From Pseudomonas sp. 7SR1 (lineage in GTDB: Bacteria; Pseudomonadota; Gammaproteobacteria; Pseudomonadales; Pseudomonadaceae), in the NCBI RefSeq assembly GCF_900156465.1, contig NZ_LT707064.1:5843001-5907000 (forward strand): 64,000 nucleotides of DNA, read 5' to 3'. Positions 17,895 to 27,439 of the stretch are shown piece after piece. The notes beneath the pieces were generated by a model that was given only the letters and a program-made list of their open reading frames with translations, was not told where the DNA came from and did no database searches. The translations under genes and the position numbers were made by a program. Position 1 is the first letter of the stretch; every line of letters starts with the position of its first letter.

Positions 17895-18350
17895 TCAGCC
17901 CTCCTTCACGGGAGTGGGGGCCGATTGGCCGCTTTCTTTCAAGGCCTTGGTCACTTCCGGCGGCATGTACTTCTCATCGTGCTTGGCCAGCACTTCGTCG
18001 GCCACCACCACACCGTCGGCATTGAGCTTGCCCAGGGCGACGATGCCCTGCCCTTCGCGGAACAGATCCGGGAGAATGCCCCGGTAGGTGATGGTCACGG
18101 TCTTGTTGAAGTCGGTGACGTTGAAGGTCACGTCCAGCGAATCCCCGGAGCGTACCAGGGAGCCCTTCTCCACCATCCCGCCGGCGCGGATGCGCGTGTC
18201 CCTGGGAGCTTCGCCATTGGCGATCTGGGTCGGGGTGTAGAACAGGTTGATGTTCTGCTGCAAGGCGCTGAGGGCCAGGCCGACCGCGGCACCGACACCC
18301 ACCAGGATCGCAAGGATGATGACAAGACGCTTTTTGCGCACCGGATTCAC
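17895..18350 (-). CDS. ccmE: Periplasmic haem chaperone CcmE
   Basis: 151 residues. An N-terminal membrane anchor (residues 9-30) is followed by an OB-fold periplasmic domain. The haem-binding HXXXY motif is seen as [12 protein letters not shown], with His124 forming the covalent bond to haem and Tyr128 as ligand. It carries haem from CcmC/ABCD to CcmF. It overlaps ccmD by 4 bases. Confidence 0.95.
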   Translation of the reverse strand: MNPVRKKRLVIILAILVGVGAAVGLALSALQQNINLFYTPTQIANGEAPRDTRIRAGGMVEKGSLVRSGDSLDVTFNVTDFNKTVTITYRGILPDLFREGQGIVALGKLNADGVVVADEVLAKHDEKYMPPEVTKALKESGQSAPTPVKEG

Positions 18351-18523
18351 TGACCACTCTCCCGGCGCAAACGACGCGCCTCTTGTTGCAGATACCGCTT
18401 GCGGGCCAGGATCGGCACCGCCACGTTGAGAACCAGTACCGCCAGGCAGATGCCATAGGCTGACCAGACATACAGGCCGTGATGGCCCATGGCGAGGAAC
18501 TCGCCGAATGAAGCGAAACTCAT
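18347..18523 (-). CDS. ccmD: Haem exporter protein CcmD
   Basis: A 58-residue single-helix membrane protein starting [20 protein letters not shown], the usual CcmD start, with the helix at about residues 16-37 and a basic cytoplasmic tail ([16 protein letters not shown]). CcmD helps release holo-CcmE from the CcmABC complex. Its start overlaps the ccmC stop and its stop overlaps the ccmE start, so the reading is fixed by position. A longer in-frame extension lies wholly inside ccmC and is rejected. Confidence 0.92.
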   Translation of the reverse strand: MSFASFGEFLAMGHHGLYVWSAYGICLAVLVLNVAVPILARKRYLQQEARRLRRESGQ

Positions 18524-19275
18524 CGAGCGGCCTCCAGGCTGTTCTGTACTTCGGCCTTCACCCAACTGGCCCGGGCTTCGCGCTTGAGCACTTCCAGGCG
18601 CATGCGCAGCAACAGCACCGCGCCGAAGAAACAGTAGAAACCCAGCGCGGTCAGCAGCAACGGCAGCCACATCTCCATCGGCATCGCCGGTTTCTCGGTG
18701 AGGGTGAAGGTGGCGCCCTGGTGCAGGGTGTTCCACCATTCCACCGAGTACTTGATGATGGGGATGTTGATCACCCCGACAATCGCCAGCACCGCACAGG
18801 CCTTGGCGGCGCTCTCACGATTGCTGATGGCGTTGCCCAGCGCAATAAGACCGAAGTACAGGAAAAGCAGGATCAGCATCGACGTCAGCCGGGCATCCCA
18901 GACCCACCACGAGCCCCAGGTCGGCTTGCCCCAGATGGCGCCGGTGACCAGCGCCACGGCGGTCATCCAGGCACCGATGGGGGCGGCGCACTGCAGGGCC
19001 ACGTCAGCCAGCTTCATCTTCCAGACCAGCCCCACCACACCGCACACCGCCAGCATCACGTAGATGGACTGGGCCAGCACCGCCGTGGGAACGTGGATGT
19101 AGATGATGCGGAAACTGTTGCCCTGCTGGTAATCCGGTGGCGCGAAAGCCAGGCCCCAGACCACGCCGCTGCCAATCAGCAGCACGGCGGCGATGCTCAG
19201 CCAGGGCAATAACCTGCCACTGATGCCATAAAACCATTTGGGTGAGCCGAGCTTATGAAACCAGGTCCAATTCAT
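18520..19275 (-). CDS. ccmC: Haem exporter protein CcmC
   Basis: 251 residues from [10 protein letters not shown], preceded by GGAAACAGC; in-frame ATG at 19287 and GTG at 19290 are alternatives. It has six membrane helices and the tryptophan-rich haem-handling motif [13 protein letters not shown] at about residues 114-126. CcmC loads haem onto CcmE. There are 94 non-coding bases between the ccmB stop and this start, the only real gap in the operon. Confidence 0.94.
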   Translation of the reverse strand: MNWTWFHKLGSPKWFYGISGRLLPWLSIAAVLLIGSGVVWGLAFAPPDYQQGNSFRIIYIHVPTAVLAQSIYVMLAVCGVVGLVWKMKLADVALQCAAPIGAWMTAVALVTGAIWGKPTWGSWWVWDARLTSMLILLFLYFGLIALGNAISNRESAAKACAVLAIVGVINIPIIKYSVEWWNTLHQGATFTLTEKPAMPMEMWLPLLLTALGFYCFFGAVLLLRMRLEVLKREARASWVKAEVQNSLEAAR

Positions 19276-19369
19276 TGCTGTTTCCATCACGGTCGCGGCT
19301 CGCTGTCACGAACCGCCGGGTCTGCCTTTACTTCACAGGAAGTGGTCAATTTTTGACCAGGCCTAGTTA

Positions 19370-20038
19370 TTATTCGCCGACGCTGATCTTCAGGCCAGCG
19401 GCTATTGCAAAGGGTGTCAGGGTTATCGCCAGGGCGGTCAGGCTCCCAAGCCACAGCAGATAACCGGTTGCCGGCATGCCTTGCAGCGCCGCCTGCAAGG
19501 CGCCACTGCCCAGGATCAGGACCGGGATATACAACGGCAGGATCAAGAGCGCCAGCAACAGGCCGCCGCGCTTCAACCCCACCGTCAGTGCCGCACCTAC
19601 GGCCCCCAGCAGGCTCAGCACCGGCGTACCCAGCAACAGCGACACCAACAGCACCGGCATGCAGGCCGCAGGCAACCCCAGCATCATCGCCAGGAGCGGT
19701 GAGAGCAAGACCAGCGCCAGGCCGGAAAAAACCCAGTGTGCCAGTACCTTGGCCAAAACCAGAAGGGCCAGGGGGTGCGACGAAAGGACCCACTGTTCCA
19801 GCGATCCGTCCTCGAAATCACTGCGGAAAAGCCCGTCCAGCGAGAGCAGGACCGATAAAAGCGCTGCCACCCAGACCAGGCCTGGCGACAAGGTTTGCAA
19901 CAATTGAGTCTCGGGGCCGACCGCCAGGGGGAACAGCGCAATGACGATCGCAAAAAAGACCAGCGGATTGGCCAGTTCGGCCGGACGGCGGAACAACAGA
20001 CGCGCTTCGCGGGCAAGCAACAGGCCAAACACAGTCAT
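19370..20038 (-). CDS. ccmB: Haem exporter permease CcmB
   Basis: 222 residues with six hydrophobic segments, starting [19 protein letters not shown], the standard CcmB start. The ATG overlaps the ccmA stop by 4 bases. CcmB is the membrane partner of the CcmA ATPase in the CcmABCD complex, which uses ATP to free holo-CcmE. An 81-codon upstream extension lies inside ccmA and is rejected. Confidence 0.94.
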   Translation of the reverse strand: MTVFGLLLAREARLLFRRPAELANPLVFFAIVIALFPLAVGPETQLLQTLSPGLVWVAALLSVLLSLDGLFRSDFEDGSLEQWVLSSHPLALLVLAKVLAHWVFSGLALVLLSPLLAMMLGLPAACMPVLLVSLLLGTPVLSLLGAVGAALTVGLKRGGLLLALLILPLYIPVLILGSGALQAALQGMPATGYLLWLGSLTALAITLTPFAIAAGLKISVGE

Positions 20039-20670
20039 ACGGCCCAATTCCCCAGATCGATATTGCGGTAGCCGGACGGCATTCGGGTCAATGTATGGTG
20101 GGTGGTCAGCAACACCATGCCGGCGTTTTCGCAGTGCCGGGCCAGATGTTCCTCCAGCTGCGCCACCCCTTGCTTGTCCAGGGCGGTGAATGGTTCGTCG
20201 AGGATCCACAACGGCGGGCTGTCCAGGTATAGACGCGCCAGGGCCACGCGGCGCTGCTGGCCGGCGGACAGGGTATGGCACGGCACATCCTCGAAACCAC
20301 GCAGCCCCACTTGCGCCAATGCCTGCCAGATCGCTTCCCGTGTGGCGGGCCGATGCAGCGCACAGAGCCAGCTGAGGTTTTCCTCGGGAGTCAACAGATC
20401 CTTGATACCGGCGGCGTGACCGATCCAGAGCAGGTTGCGAGCCAGCTCGCCGCGCTGGCTGTGCAACGGCTGGCCGTTGAGCAGCACCTGGCCTGCGGTG
20501 GGCTGCATCAACCCGGCCAACAGGCGCAACAGACTGGTCTTGCCGCTACCATTGGGCCCACTGACTTGCACCATATCGCCCGGCGAGAGTCTCAATTCGA
20601 GGTGTTCGAAAAGCAGCCGCAAGTCTCGCTCACAGGCGAGGCCGACGGTTTGCAAAAGAGGACTGGTCAA
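20035..20670 (-). CDS. ccmA: Cytochrome c biogenesis ABC ATPase CcmA
   Basis: A 211-residue ABC ATPase: Walker [13 protein letters not shown] (about residues 38-49), signature [14 protein letters not shown] (about 133-146), Walker [10 protein letters not shown] (about 151-159) and the switch His in LLTTHHTL. It powers release of haem-loaded CcmE. It is the first gene of the ccm operon and is divergent from the FliK-like gene, with 185 bases between them for two promoters. Confidence 0.95.
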   Translation of the reverse strand: MTSPLLQTVGLACERDLRLLFEHLELRLSPGDMVQVSGPNGSGKTSLLRLLAGLMQPTAGQVLLNGQPLHSQRGELARNLLWIGHAAGIKDLLTPEENLSWLCALHRPATREAIWQALAQVGLRGFEDVPCHTLSAGQQRRVALARLYLDSPPLWILDEPFTALDKQGVAQLEEHLARHCENAGMVLLTTHHTLTRMPSGYRNIDLGNWAV

Positions 20671-20855
20671 GGGATCGCGGGCCTTATACGGTTCAAGTCG
20701 GCGGTGCTGCGGCCGTTAAAGAAGTGCAGCATAGATGCTTTGAGGGCCTGTTCCACAGAGCTGCGTCAAACAATGACGAGATTTTCGCCACTCCCTGAAA
20801 ATACGGGCGGCATTATACATGCCGAGCTTTACATTTCCCCAAGGTCAAAGCGCAA

Positions 20856-22430
20856 ATGACAGGCGACATGAACATCCAGCCACTGCCCCAGGCCACGGCA
20901 ACGACACGTGCGCCGATGGTCAGCGGTGAGCTGCTCAAGCTGCTCACGCCCGCCGCAGGCTTGATCGCCACCGGCCAGACGGCCCAGGCCGAAGTCCTGT
21001 CCCTCAAGCAGGCGGACCAGACATTCCAGCTCTTGCTCAAGGTCACCCTGGAAAGCGGCCGCCAGACCACGGTACAGGCCACCAGCACCCAGCCGCTGCC
21101 TCAGGGCACCAGCCTGGCGGTGACCCAACCATCGGCCAGCAACCTGGCGATTACCGTGCAACAGGCCCTCGCTTCCAGCGTCGCGACCCTCACCCGGATC
21201 GACACCAGCCAGATGCCGGTGGGCACCTTGCTGCAAGGCAAGGTCATCACCAGCCAGGCCTTGCCACAGGCGCCAGGGCAACCGGTGGTCTATCGATCGC
21301 TGGTGAGCCTGCTCAACACCGCCCAGGCCGGCCGAACCCTGGATATCGACAGTCCCCGGCCGCTGCGTATCGGCACGTTGCTCAGCGCCCAGGTACAGGA
21401 TGCCCAGACGCTGAAGTTCATCCCGCTGAGCAACCGCCAGGAACAACTGGCTGTGAGCCAGCAACTGGTGACCCAGGTCAGTCGCCAGGGCTCGCTGGAC
21501 AGCCTGATCAGCGCCCTGCAGAACCTGCCCGTCACCGATGACACGGGTAGCGAGCTGCGCGCCGTGGTGACGCGCCTGTTGGCCAGCCTGCCGGATGTCC
21601 AGCAACTGAGCACCCCCAAGGGCCTGGCCCAGGCCCTGGCCGCCAGCGGTGCGTTCCTGGAGAGCAAGCTGCTGGCCGGGCAACCCCCTGCCCTGGCACC
21701 GGACCTCAAGGGCGACCTGCTGAAGCTGGTCGCACAGCTGACACCGGCCCTGCCCGCCTCCACCAACCTGAGCGCGATCATCGCTGCCAATACCCTGGCC
21801 CAGGCACTGCCCAGTTTCGTGCGCAACGCCCTGGGCACCCTTGGCCAGGTCAGCGCCAAGCCGCAGCCCACCAGCTTTCCCCTGCCCTCGCGCCTGTTGA
21901 AAGAGCAGGACGACGAAGGTGATCTCGAGCATTTGCTGCGCCTCGCCGCGGCCGCCGTGTCGCGCCTGCAGAGCCACCAACTGTCGAGCCTGGAACAGAC
22001 CGGCCTGACCGACGACGGTCGCCTGATGAGTACCTGGCAACTGGAAATCCCGATGCGTAACCTGCAGGACATCGTGCCCTTGCAGGTCAAGTTCCAGCGT
22101 GAGCAAACCCCACCCCGGGAGCAGTCGAACGAGCCTCGGGAAGAACGCGAGCCCCGACAACAGCAGCTCTGGCGGGTCGAACTGGCGTTCGACATGGAGC
22201 CGCTGGGGCCGCTACAGGTCCAGGTCCAGTTGCTCAGCGGCAGCCTGTCGAGCCAGTTGTGGGCGCAACGCCCCTATACCGCCAGCCTGATCGAAAGCAA
22301 TCTGGCGGCCCTGCGTGAACGCCTCGTGACTTGCGGCCTGAACGTGGGCGACCTCGATTGCCATCTCGGCACCCCGCCCCAGGGCCCCAAGACCCGGCTC
22401 GAACAGCGCTGGGTGGACGAAACCGCATGA
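20856..22430 (+). CDS. Second FliK-like hook-length control family protein
   Basis: 524 residues, low in aromatic residues and rich in Gln, Leu, Ala and Ser over the first ~370. A C-terminal domain (about 385-500) resembles the FliK C-terminal domain: WQLEIPMRNLQDIVPLQVKF, LGPLQVQVQLLSGSLSSQLW, then LAALRERLVTCGLNVGDLDC. It is distinct from the main fliK at 43.5-44.9 kb. It is translationally coupled (ATGA overlap) to a free FlhB cytoplasmic-domain homologue. The same pair stands next to ccmA in P. aeruginosa from memory of gene order (PA1474/PA1473). Function is unproven; a role in export substrate control is an inference. Confidence 0.8.
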   Translation: MTGDMNIQPLPQATATTRAPMVSGELLKLLTPAAGLIATGQTAQAEVLSLKQADQTFQLLLKVTLESGRQTTVQATSTQPLPQGTSLAVTQPSASNLAITVQQALASSVATLTRIDTSQMPVGTLLQGKVITSQALPQAPGQPVVYRSLVSLLNTAQAGRTLDIDSPRPLRIGTLLSAQVQDAQTLKFIPLSNRQEQLAVSQQLVTQVSRQGSLDSLISALQNLPVTDDTGSELRAVVTRLLASLPDVQQLSTPKGLAQALAASGAFLESKLLAGQPPALAPDLKGDLLKLVAQLTPALPASTNLSAIIAANTLAQALPSFVRNALGTLGQVSAKPQPTSFPLPSRLLKEQDDEGDLEHLLRLAAAAVSRLQSHQLSSLEQTGLTDDGRLMSTWQLEIPMRNLQDIVPLQVKFQREQTPPREQSNEPREEREPRQQQLWRVELAFDMEPLGPLQVQVQLLSGSLSSQLWAQRPYTASLIESNLAALRERLVTCGLNVGDLDCHLGTPPQGPKTRLEQRWVDETA

Positions 22431-22756
22431 CGACCCACACCGAACCCCGCCAGGCCATTGCCCTCAAGTACGATGGCCAGCATGCCCCGACCCTCACCGC
22501 CAAGGGCGATGAAGCCCTGGCCGAGGAAATCCTGCGCATCGCCAGGGAAAGCGAAGTACCGATCTATGAGAATGCCGAGCTGGTGAAATTGCTGGCTCGC
22601 CTGGAGCTGGGGGACAGTATCCCGGAAGAGTTGTATCGCACGATTGCCGAAATCATCGCGTTCGCCTGGACCCTCAAGGGCAAGTTTCCCAAGGGTTTTG
22701 ATCCGAACGCGCCGAGTGTCGAGAAAGACGTGACGGATCGCGGAGACGATTACTGA
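22427..22756 (+). CDS. Free-standing FlhB cytoplasmic-domain (EscU/YscU-type) protein
   Basis: 109 residues from the ATG overlapping the stop of the FliK-like gene. Residues about 9-90 align by eye with the part of FlhB that follows its autocleavage site: IALKYDGQHAPTLTAKG here against VALKYDPDKGNAPVLLAKG in FlhB of this window, then EVPIYENAELVKLLARLELG against EVMLLESPALARSIYYSTEL. It has no membrane helices and no NPTH site, so it imitates the cleaved FlhB-CC fragment. It is called an FlhB-like export-switch accessory; function unknown. Confidence 0.85.
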   Translation: MTTHTEPRQAIALKYDGQHAPTLTAKGDEALAEEILRIARESEVPIYENAELVKLLARLELGDSIPEELYRTIAEIIAFAWTLKGKFPKGFDPNAPSVEKDVTDRGDDY

Positions 22757-22986
22757 GGCAACGAGGGGGCACCACTGCGCCTCGACTGGCACCCACGGTG
22801 GGCGGTGGTATTTATTCCCACTGGGACGCAAAGCGGCCCTGAAACCTCAGCACAGGGCGTGGCAGATGGAACGCGGCGTCTTGCTTGGGGTTGCTGCGCA
22901 AACCAGCGAGGATGAATTCCCTCGCCACAGGGTGGCGTTTCGCTGAACATCGGCTTGCATCCGACTCGGTGGCGAGCGCCAGAAAA

Positions 22987-23020
22987 GCCTGTGGGAGCGA
23001 GCCAGCTCGCTCCCACAGGC
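22987..23020. repeat. REP palindrome with perfect 15-bp stem
   Basis: GCCTGTGGGAGCGAG and its exact inverse CTCGCTCCCACAGGC surround a 4-base loop. It sits in the 280-base convergent gap between the FlhB-like gene and the DUF2802 gene, where it may double as a transcript end although no T-tract follows. The rest of the gap shows only weak REP-like remnants around 22890-22935. Confidence 0.85.
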
Positions 23021-23036
23021 GATTGGGGCGAAGCGG

Positions 23037-23432
23037 TCAGCCGCCTCTATGCAGCTTGCTCATCAATTCCGCTTCGGCCTGGGTCAAGCCGCAGGCCTGG
23101 GTCAGTTCGTCGACGCTGGCGCCCATGCCGACCAGACGCGCGGCCTGGGCGAAAGAAAGGCTCGAGGGGTCGCGCTGTTCCAGCTGGGCCAGCTTGTCCG
23201 GCAACGGGCCGACCACGGCGCGCAGTTCATGGAGGGCTTCGCCCATGCGCACGGTGCCGTTCTGGTAATCGTCGACACGCTTGGCCAGGTCCTTGATGCG
23301 CTGATCGCGCAGCGCATCGCCCTGGGCCTGCTGCGCGGCGATCTGCCGCTGGGCGCGGATGTAGGCCAGGAACATCGCCAGCGTACCGGCCCAGAACAGG
23401 AACAGGACAATGACTGCTACCTCAAGGATCAA
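23037..23432 (-). CDS. DUF2802 domain protein, last gene of the chemotaxis operon
   Basis: 131 residues. One N-terminal membrane helix (residues 4-24, VAVIVLFLFWAGTLAMFLAY) is followed by a predicted coiled coil (about 27-90) and a small helical C-terminal segment with SFAQAARLVGMGASVDELTQ, resembling a helix-turn-helix-like DUF2802 region. It starts directly after cheW, so it is probably in the same transcript. This conserved neighbour of cheW in pseudomonads has no assigned function known to me; membrane-anchored scaffolding is a guess. Confidence 0.8.
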   Translation of the reverse strand: MILEVAVIVLFLFWAGTLAMFLAYIRAQRQIAAQQAQGDALRDQRIKDLAKRVDDYQNGTVRMGEALHELRAVVGPLPDKLAQLEQRDPSSLSFAQAARLVGMGASVDELTQACGLTQAEAELMSKLHRGG

Positions 23433-23433
23433 A

Positions 23434-23919
23434 TCAGATACTCTCCAGTTCCGACCATTCTTCTTCGCTCATCATTTTTTCCAGTTCGACCAGGATCAGC
23501 AACTCGTTGTTCTTGTTGCACACGCCCTGGATGAACTTGGCCGATTCTTCGTTACCGACGTTAGGCGCGGTTTCGATTTCCGACTGACGCAAGTAAACCA
23601 CTTCAGCGACGCTGTCCACCAGGATACCGACCACTTGCTTGTCGGCCTCGATGATCACGATACGGGTGTTGTCGTTGACTTCAGTGGAGTTCAAGCCGAA
23701 ACGCTGGCGAGTGTCGATCACCGTGACTACGTTGCCACGCAGGTTGATGATACCCAGCACATAGCTGGGCGCACCCGGTACCGGAGCGATCTCGGTATAG
23801 CGCAGCACTTCCTGCACGCGCATCACGTTGATGCCGTAGGTTTCGTTATCGAGCTTGAAGGTGACCCATTGCAGGATCGGATCTTCGGAACCCTTGAGAG
23901 ACGACGCCTTATCATTCAT
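23434..23919 (-). CDS. cheW: Chemotaxis coupling protein CheW
   Basis: 161 residues covering one CheW SH3-like domain (WVTFKLDNETYGINVMRVQE at about residues 18-37; LGIINLRGNVVTVIDTRQRF at about 55-74). It bridges CheA and chemoreceptors. It is cytosolic and lies downstream of parP. A second CheW domain is present in ParP. Confidence 0.95.
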   Translation of the reverse strand: MNDKASSLKGSEDPILQWVTFKLDNETYGINVMRVQEVLRYTEIAPVPGAPSYVLGIINLRGNVVTVIDTRQRFGLNSTEVNDNTRIVIIEADKQVVGILVDSVAEVVYLRQSEIETAPNVGNEESAKFIQGVCNKNNELLILVELEKMMSEEEWSELESI

Positions 23920-23989
23920 ACCCTGACCCCTCGAAAAACCGCCTGTGGCGGTGTGTTCTGCCCCGTGACGCCCTGCGTCGCCGGTTGTG

Positions 23990-24877
23990 TTATTTCGGTT
24001 TCTGGACCGGCTTGGTGCCGCCCAGGTGTTTTGCCCCGCCGCTGGCGATCAGCTCGGCCAGCTCGGAAACGTCCAGCAAGGCGCACATGTGCTCGATCAC
24101 CGTACCGGCCAGCCATGGCCGTTGCCCTCGATGGCTGCGCCACTTGATTTCGTTCGGGTCCAGGCGCAACGAGCGACTGACCTGATGCACCGCCAATCCC
24201 CACTCGTAGCCCTGCACCGAAATCACGTACTGAAGGCCCTGGCGGAAATCGTCGCGATAACGATCCGGCATCACCCAGCGCGCGGTATCCAGCACCTTCA
24301 GGTTGCCGGCCTGGCTGGGCAGGATCCCGAGGAACCATTCCGGCTGGCCGAACAACGGCGTCAATTCCTGCCCGGCCAGGGAATAAATCGATCCCAGGCA
24401 AACCAGCGGCACCGCCAGGGTCAACCCGGCCACATCGAACAACAGGCACTCGAACGCCTCGGCGGCCCAGGCCGGACGGTCGTTTCCCGGCACCGGTGGC
24501 GGCGGGCTGCTCGGCGGCAGGTGAACTTCCACCACCGGCTTGACCAGGCCCTGCAACAACGGCGCAACGGTCGAGACCGGCGCCAGGATTGGCGCGGGTA
24601 CCTCCATCACTTTCACGGCCGGCTCTATCGACGGCGCTTCGACCACCGGAGCCTTGGCCACCGGGGCAACCACGGGCTTGCGTGCATCACGGGCCTGCTC
24701 TTCGAGCACGGCCGCCTGGAATTCATCCAGTACACCCTCGGCTTCGACGGACCCAGGCAAGGCCTCGATCACGCTCGGCGGCGGTGGCAATTCTTCGGTC
24801 GCTTCCTGCAACAGCCCATCCAGATAAGACTGCAGGGCCATTTGCGGACGCGAGGTTGTCTTGATCGGGCGGTTCAT
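23990..24877 (-). CDS. parP: ParP-like CheW-domain protein for polar chemotaxis arrays
   Basis: 295 residues from MNRPIKTTSRPQ; an ATG six codons upstream (24895) is an alternative, and neither has a strong ribosome-binding site. A short conserved N-terminal segment (LQSYLDGLLQEATEE) is followed by a low-complexity Pro/Val/Ala linker (about residues 25-135) and a C-terminal CheW-like domain. In Vibrio the ParA-like ParC and the CheW-domain protein ParP place chemotaxis arrays at the pole and bind CheA. The gene pair here has the same order and domain layout, so the name is by analogy. Confidence 0.82.
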   Translation of the reverse strand: MNRPIKTTSRPQMALQSYLDGLLQEATEELPPPPSVIEALPGSVEAEGVLDEFQAAVLEEQARDARKPVVAPVAKAPVVEAPSIEPAVKVMEVPAPILAPVSTVAPLLQGLVKPVVEVHLPPSSPPPPVPGNDRPAWAAEAFECLLFDVAGLTLAVPLVCLGSIYSLAGQELTPLFGQPEWFLGILPSQAGNLKVLDTARWVMPDRYRDDFRQGLQYVISVQGYEWGLAVHQVSRSLRLDPNEIKWRSHRGQRPWLAGTVIEHMCALLDVSELAELIASGGAKHLGGTKPVQKPK

Positions 24878-24957
24878 TGGAACAGTGCGCCCCATATGAA
24901 TGTTATCGGCATGGATGCCATGGGACTTGAGCCTGCGATGATTCTGGACGCGTTCAA

Positions 24958-25749
24958 TCAGGCCACCTGCTGTGGAACGAGCTGCTGGGCCAGGAGATGC
25001 TTGAGCAGCGCGCGGTAAGCCAGCACGCCACGGCTCTTGCCATCGAACTGCGAAGGGGTCAGGCCGGCGCGACTGGCATCGCGCAGGCGCGTGTCCACCG
25101 GGATGTAGCCTTGCCAGATGTCATCGGGATACATGTCGCGCAATACCCGCAGGGTGCCCATGGAAGCCTGGGTGCGCCGGTCGAACAGGGTTGGCACGAT
25201 GTTGAAGGCCAGCGATTGCTTGCGCGAGCGGTTGACCATCGCCAGGGTGTTGACCATCCGCTCCAACCCCTTGACCGCCAGGTGCTCGGTCTGCACCGGG
25301 ATCACCAGTTGCTGGCTGGCCGCCAAGGCATTGACCATCAGCAAGCCAAGCAACGGCGGGCTGTCGATGATCGCGTAATCGAAATCCTGCCACAGTTGCG
25401 CCAGACTCTTGGCGATCACCAGGCCCAGGCCGCTCTGGCCAGGCGACTGGCGCTCCAGGGTGGCCAGGGCGGTGCTGGACGGCAGCAGGGAAATCCGCTC
25501 GTCGCTGGTGGACAACAGCAACTGCCCGGGCAAGCCCTCGGGCACGCTGCCCTTGTGCAGGAACAGGTCGTAGTTGCTGTGCTCCAGGCTATCGGGATCG
25601 TAGCCAAAGTAACTGGTCATCGAGCCGTGCGGGTCCAGATCGACAATGACCACGCGCTTGCCCGCCTCGGCCAGCAATCCGGCTAAAGCGATGGAAGAGG
25701 TGGTTTTACCCACGCCCCCTTTCTGATTGGCAACTGCCCAGACTCTCAT
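24958..25749 (-). CDS. parC: ParA-like ATPase ParC of the chemotaxis operon
   Basis: A 263-residue ParA/MinD-type ATPase with deviant Walker A QKGGVGKTTS at residues 9-18, Walker A' VIVDLDPHGSMTSYFGY near residue 35 and Walker B YAIIDSPP near residue 120. Its place between motD and parP in a che operon, not near oriC, marks it as the chemotaxis ParC that positions arrays at the old pole, as shown in Vibrio. It is not the chromosome segregation ParA, nor topoisomerase IV ParC. Confidence 0.88.
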   Translation of the reverse strand: MRVWAVANQKGGVGKTTSSIALAGLLAEAGKRVVIVDLDPHGSMTSYFGYDPDSLEHSNYDLFLHKGSVPEGLPGQLLLSTSDERISLLPSSTALATLERQSPGQSGLGLVIAKSLAQLWQDFDYAIIDSPPLLGLLMVNALAASQQLVIPVQTEHLAVKGLERMVNTLAMVNRSRKQSLAFNIVPTLFDRRTQASMGTLRVLRDMYPDDIWQGYIPVDTRLRDASRAGLTPSQFDGKSRGVLAYRALLKHLLAQQLVPQQVA

Positions 25750-25798
25750 TCGGATCGTTCCTCCCGGCCGAAACAGGCTCGACCGAGAAATAGCTCGG

Positions 25799-26683
25799 TT
25801 ATAAAGCGGGTGACGGAGAATTGACGGCGCTCGGTCTTCCCGGTGTGTTGACCGAGGTCGGTGCAGTTTGTGTGCCAGCCCGCTTCAATGCCGCATCCGG
25901 CGTCGCATGGGCCGTGCCGGTACCGGTCAGGCTGCGGCGCACGTCGAGGTTGCGCGACACCACCAGCACCACCCGCCGGTTGCGCGCACGCCCCTCGGCA
26001 GTGGCATTGTTGGCCACCGGCTGGAACTCGCCGTACCCCACCGATGCCAGGCGGCCAGGATTCACGCCCTGCATGGCAAGCATGCGCACGATACTGGCCG
26101 AACGGGCCGAGGACAGCTCCCAGTTGGTCGGGTACTGCGCGGTGCGGATCGGCTGGTCGTCGGTGAAGCCTTCCACATGAATCGGGTTGTCGAACGGCTT
26201 GAGGATCGCCGCCACCTTGTCGATGATGTTGAACGCCATGTCACTGGGCATCGCATCGCCGCTGCCGAACAACAGGCTGGAGTTGAGCTCGATCTCCACC
26301 CACAGCTCATTGCCGCGCACGGTCATCTGGTTGGAACTGATCAGGTCGCCGAACGCGGCGCTGATGTCGTCGGCAATGCTTTTCAGCGGATCGCTGCCGC
26401 CGGCGATGCCGGCATCCACCTGCTCGGCGTCCCTGACCAACGGCTTGGCCGGCGTCGTGGTCTTGGGGCGTTCGTCGCCGATGGGGATAGGCTTGAGGGC
26501 GCGGTCCGAGTCGGTAAAGACGCCGAGCAGCGCTTCGGAAATCACCTTGTACTTGCCTTCGTTGACCGACGAGATCGAGTACATCACCACGAAAAAGGCA
26601 AACAGCAAGGTGATGAAGTCGGCGTAGGAAACCAGCCAGCGTTCGTGGTTGACGTGCTCTTCATGCTGTCTGCGGCGTGCCAT
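25799..26683 (-). CDS. motD: Flagellar stator protein MotD
   Basis: 294 residues: a cytoplasmic start MARRRQHEEHVNHERWLVSY, one membrane helix with the plug-proximal D of YADFITLLFAFFVVMYSI (Asp22 is the expected proton-binding residue), and a periplasmic OmpA-like peptidoglycan-binding domain (about residues 125-250, GFTDDQPIRTAQYPTNWELS). The C-terminal tail is Pro/Thr-rich. With MotC it forms the second proton stator of Pseudomonas, used especially in swarming. MotAB would be elsewhere. Confidence 0.94.
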   Translation of the reverse strand: MARRRQHEEHVNHERWLVSYADFITLLFAFFVVMYSISSVNEGKYKVISEALLGVFTDSDRALKPIPIGDERPKTTTPAKPLVRDAEQVDAGIAGGSDPLKSIADDISAAFGDLISSNQMTVRGNELWVEIELNSSLLFGSGDAMPSDMAFNIIDKVAAILKPFDNPIHVEGFTDDQPIRTAQYPTNWELSSARSASIVRMLAMQGVNPGRLASVGYGEFQPVANNATAEGRARNRRVVLVVSRNLDVRRSLTGTGTAHATPDAALKRAGTQTAPTSVNTPGRPSAVNSPSPAL

Positions 26684-26698
26684 TGTCCCTATCCCCCA

Positions 26699-27439
26699 TC
26701 AGTCCATGAAGCCCTGGAGCTTCAACTCGATGGAACGCGGGTTCTCACCCTCGGCGATGGACAGGATGCCCTCCAGCAACATTTCACGATAACGCGACTG
26801 GCGCAGGGCGATGGCCTTGAGCTTGGCGGCGATGGGCAGCAACACCAGGTTGGCGCTGGCCACGCCATAGATCGTGGCGACGAAAGCCACGGCGATACCA
26901 TTGCCCAGTTGCGATGGATCGGCCAGGTTACCCATCACGTGGATCAGGCCCATGACCGCACCGATGATGCCGATGGTAGGTGCGTAGCCGCCCATGCTTT
27001 CGAACACCTTGGCTGCTTCGATGTCACGGCTTTCCTGGGTATAGAAATCCACTTCCAGGATGCTGCGGATGGCTTCCGGCTCGGCGCCGTCCACCAGCAG
27101 CTGCAGGCCTTTGCGCGAATAGCTGTCCGGTTCGGCGTCAGCCACCCCTTCCAGACCGAGCAGGCCCTCCTTGCGGGCGGTCAGGCTCCAGTTCACGACG
27201 CGATCGATGCCACCGGCCAGGTCGACCCGTGGCGGGAACAGGATCCAGACCAGCACCTGCATGGCGCGCTTGAAGGCGCTCATGGGTGACTGCAGCAAAG
27301 CGGCCCCGATGGTGCCGCCCAGCACGATCAACGCGGCCGGGCCGTTGGCCAGGGCCCCGAGATGGCCGCCTTCCAGATAATTGCCACCGATGATGGCGAC
27401 GAACGCCATGATGATGCCGATCAGGCTGAGCACATCCAT
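26699..27439 (-). CDS. motC: Flagellar stator protein MotC
   Basis: 246 residues of the MotA/TolQ/ExbB family, starting [20 protein letters not shown]; the ATG overlaps the cheB stop as TAATG. Four membrane helices are seen: two at the N-terminus and two around residues 145-200 (GGYAPTIGIIGAVMGLIHVM). It is the partner of MotD. The ORF allows three more codons upstream, but coupling to cheB favours this start. Confidence 0.94.
   Translation of the reverse strand: MDVLSLIGIIMAFVAIIGGNYLEGGHLGALANGPAALIVLGGTIGAALLQSPMSAFKRAMQVLVWILFPPRVDLAGGIDRVVNWSLTARKEGLLGLEGVADAEPDSYSRKGLQLLVDGAEPEAIRSILEVDFYTQESRDIEAAKVFESMGGYAPTIGIIGAVMGLIHVMGNLADPSQLGNGIAVAFVATIYGVASANLVLLPIAAKLKAIALRQSRYREMLLEGILSIAEGENPRSIELKLQGFMD

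Noticed and set aside
20829..22160. 443-residue minus-strand frame opposite the FliK-like gene
   Set aside because: The plus-strand FliK C-terminal domain and the coupled FlhB-like gene show the true coding strand.
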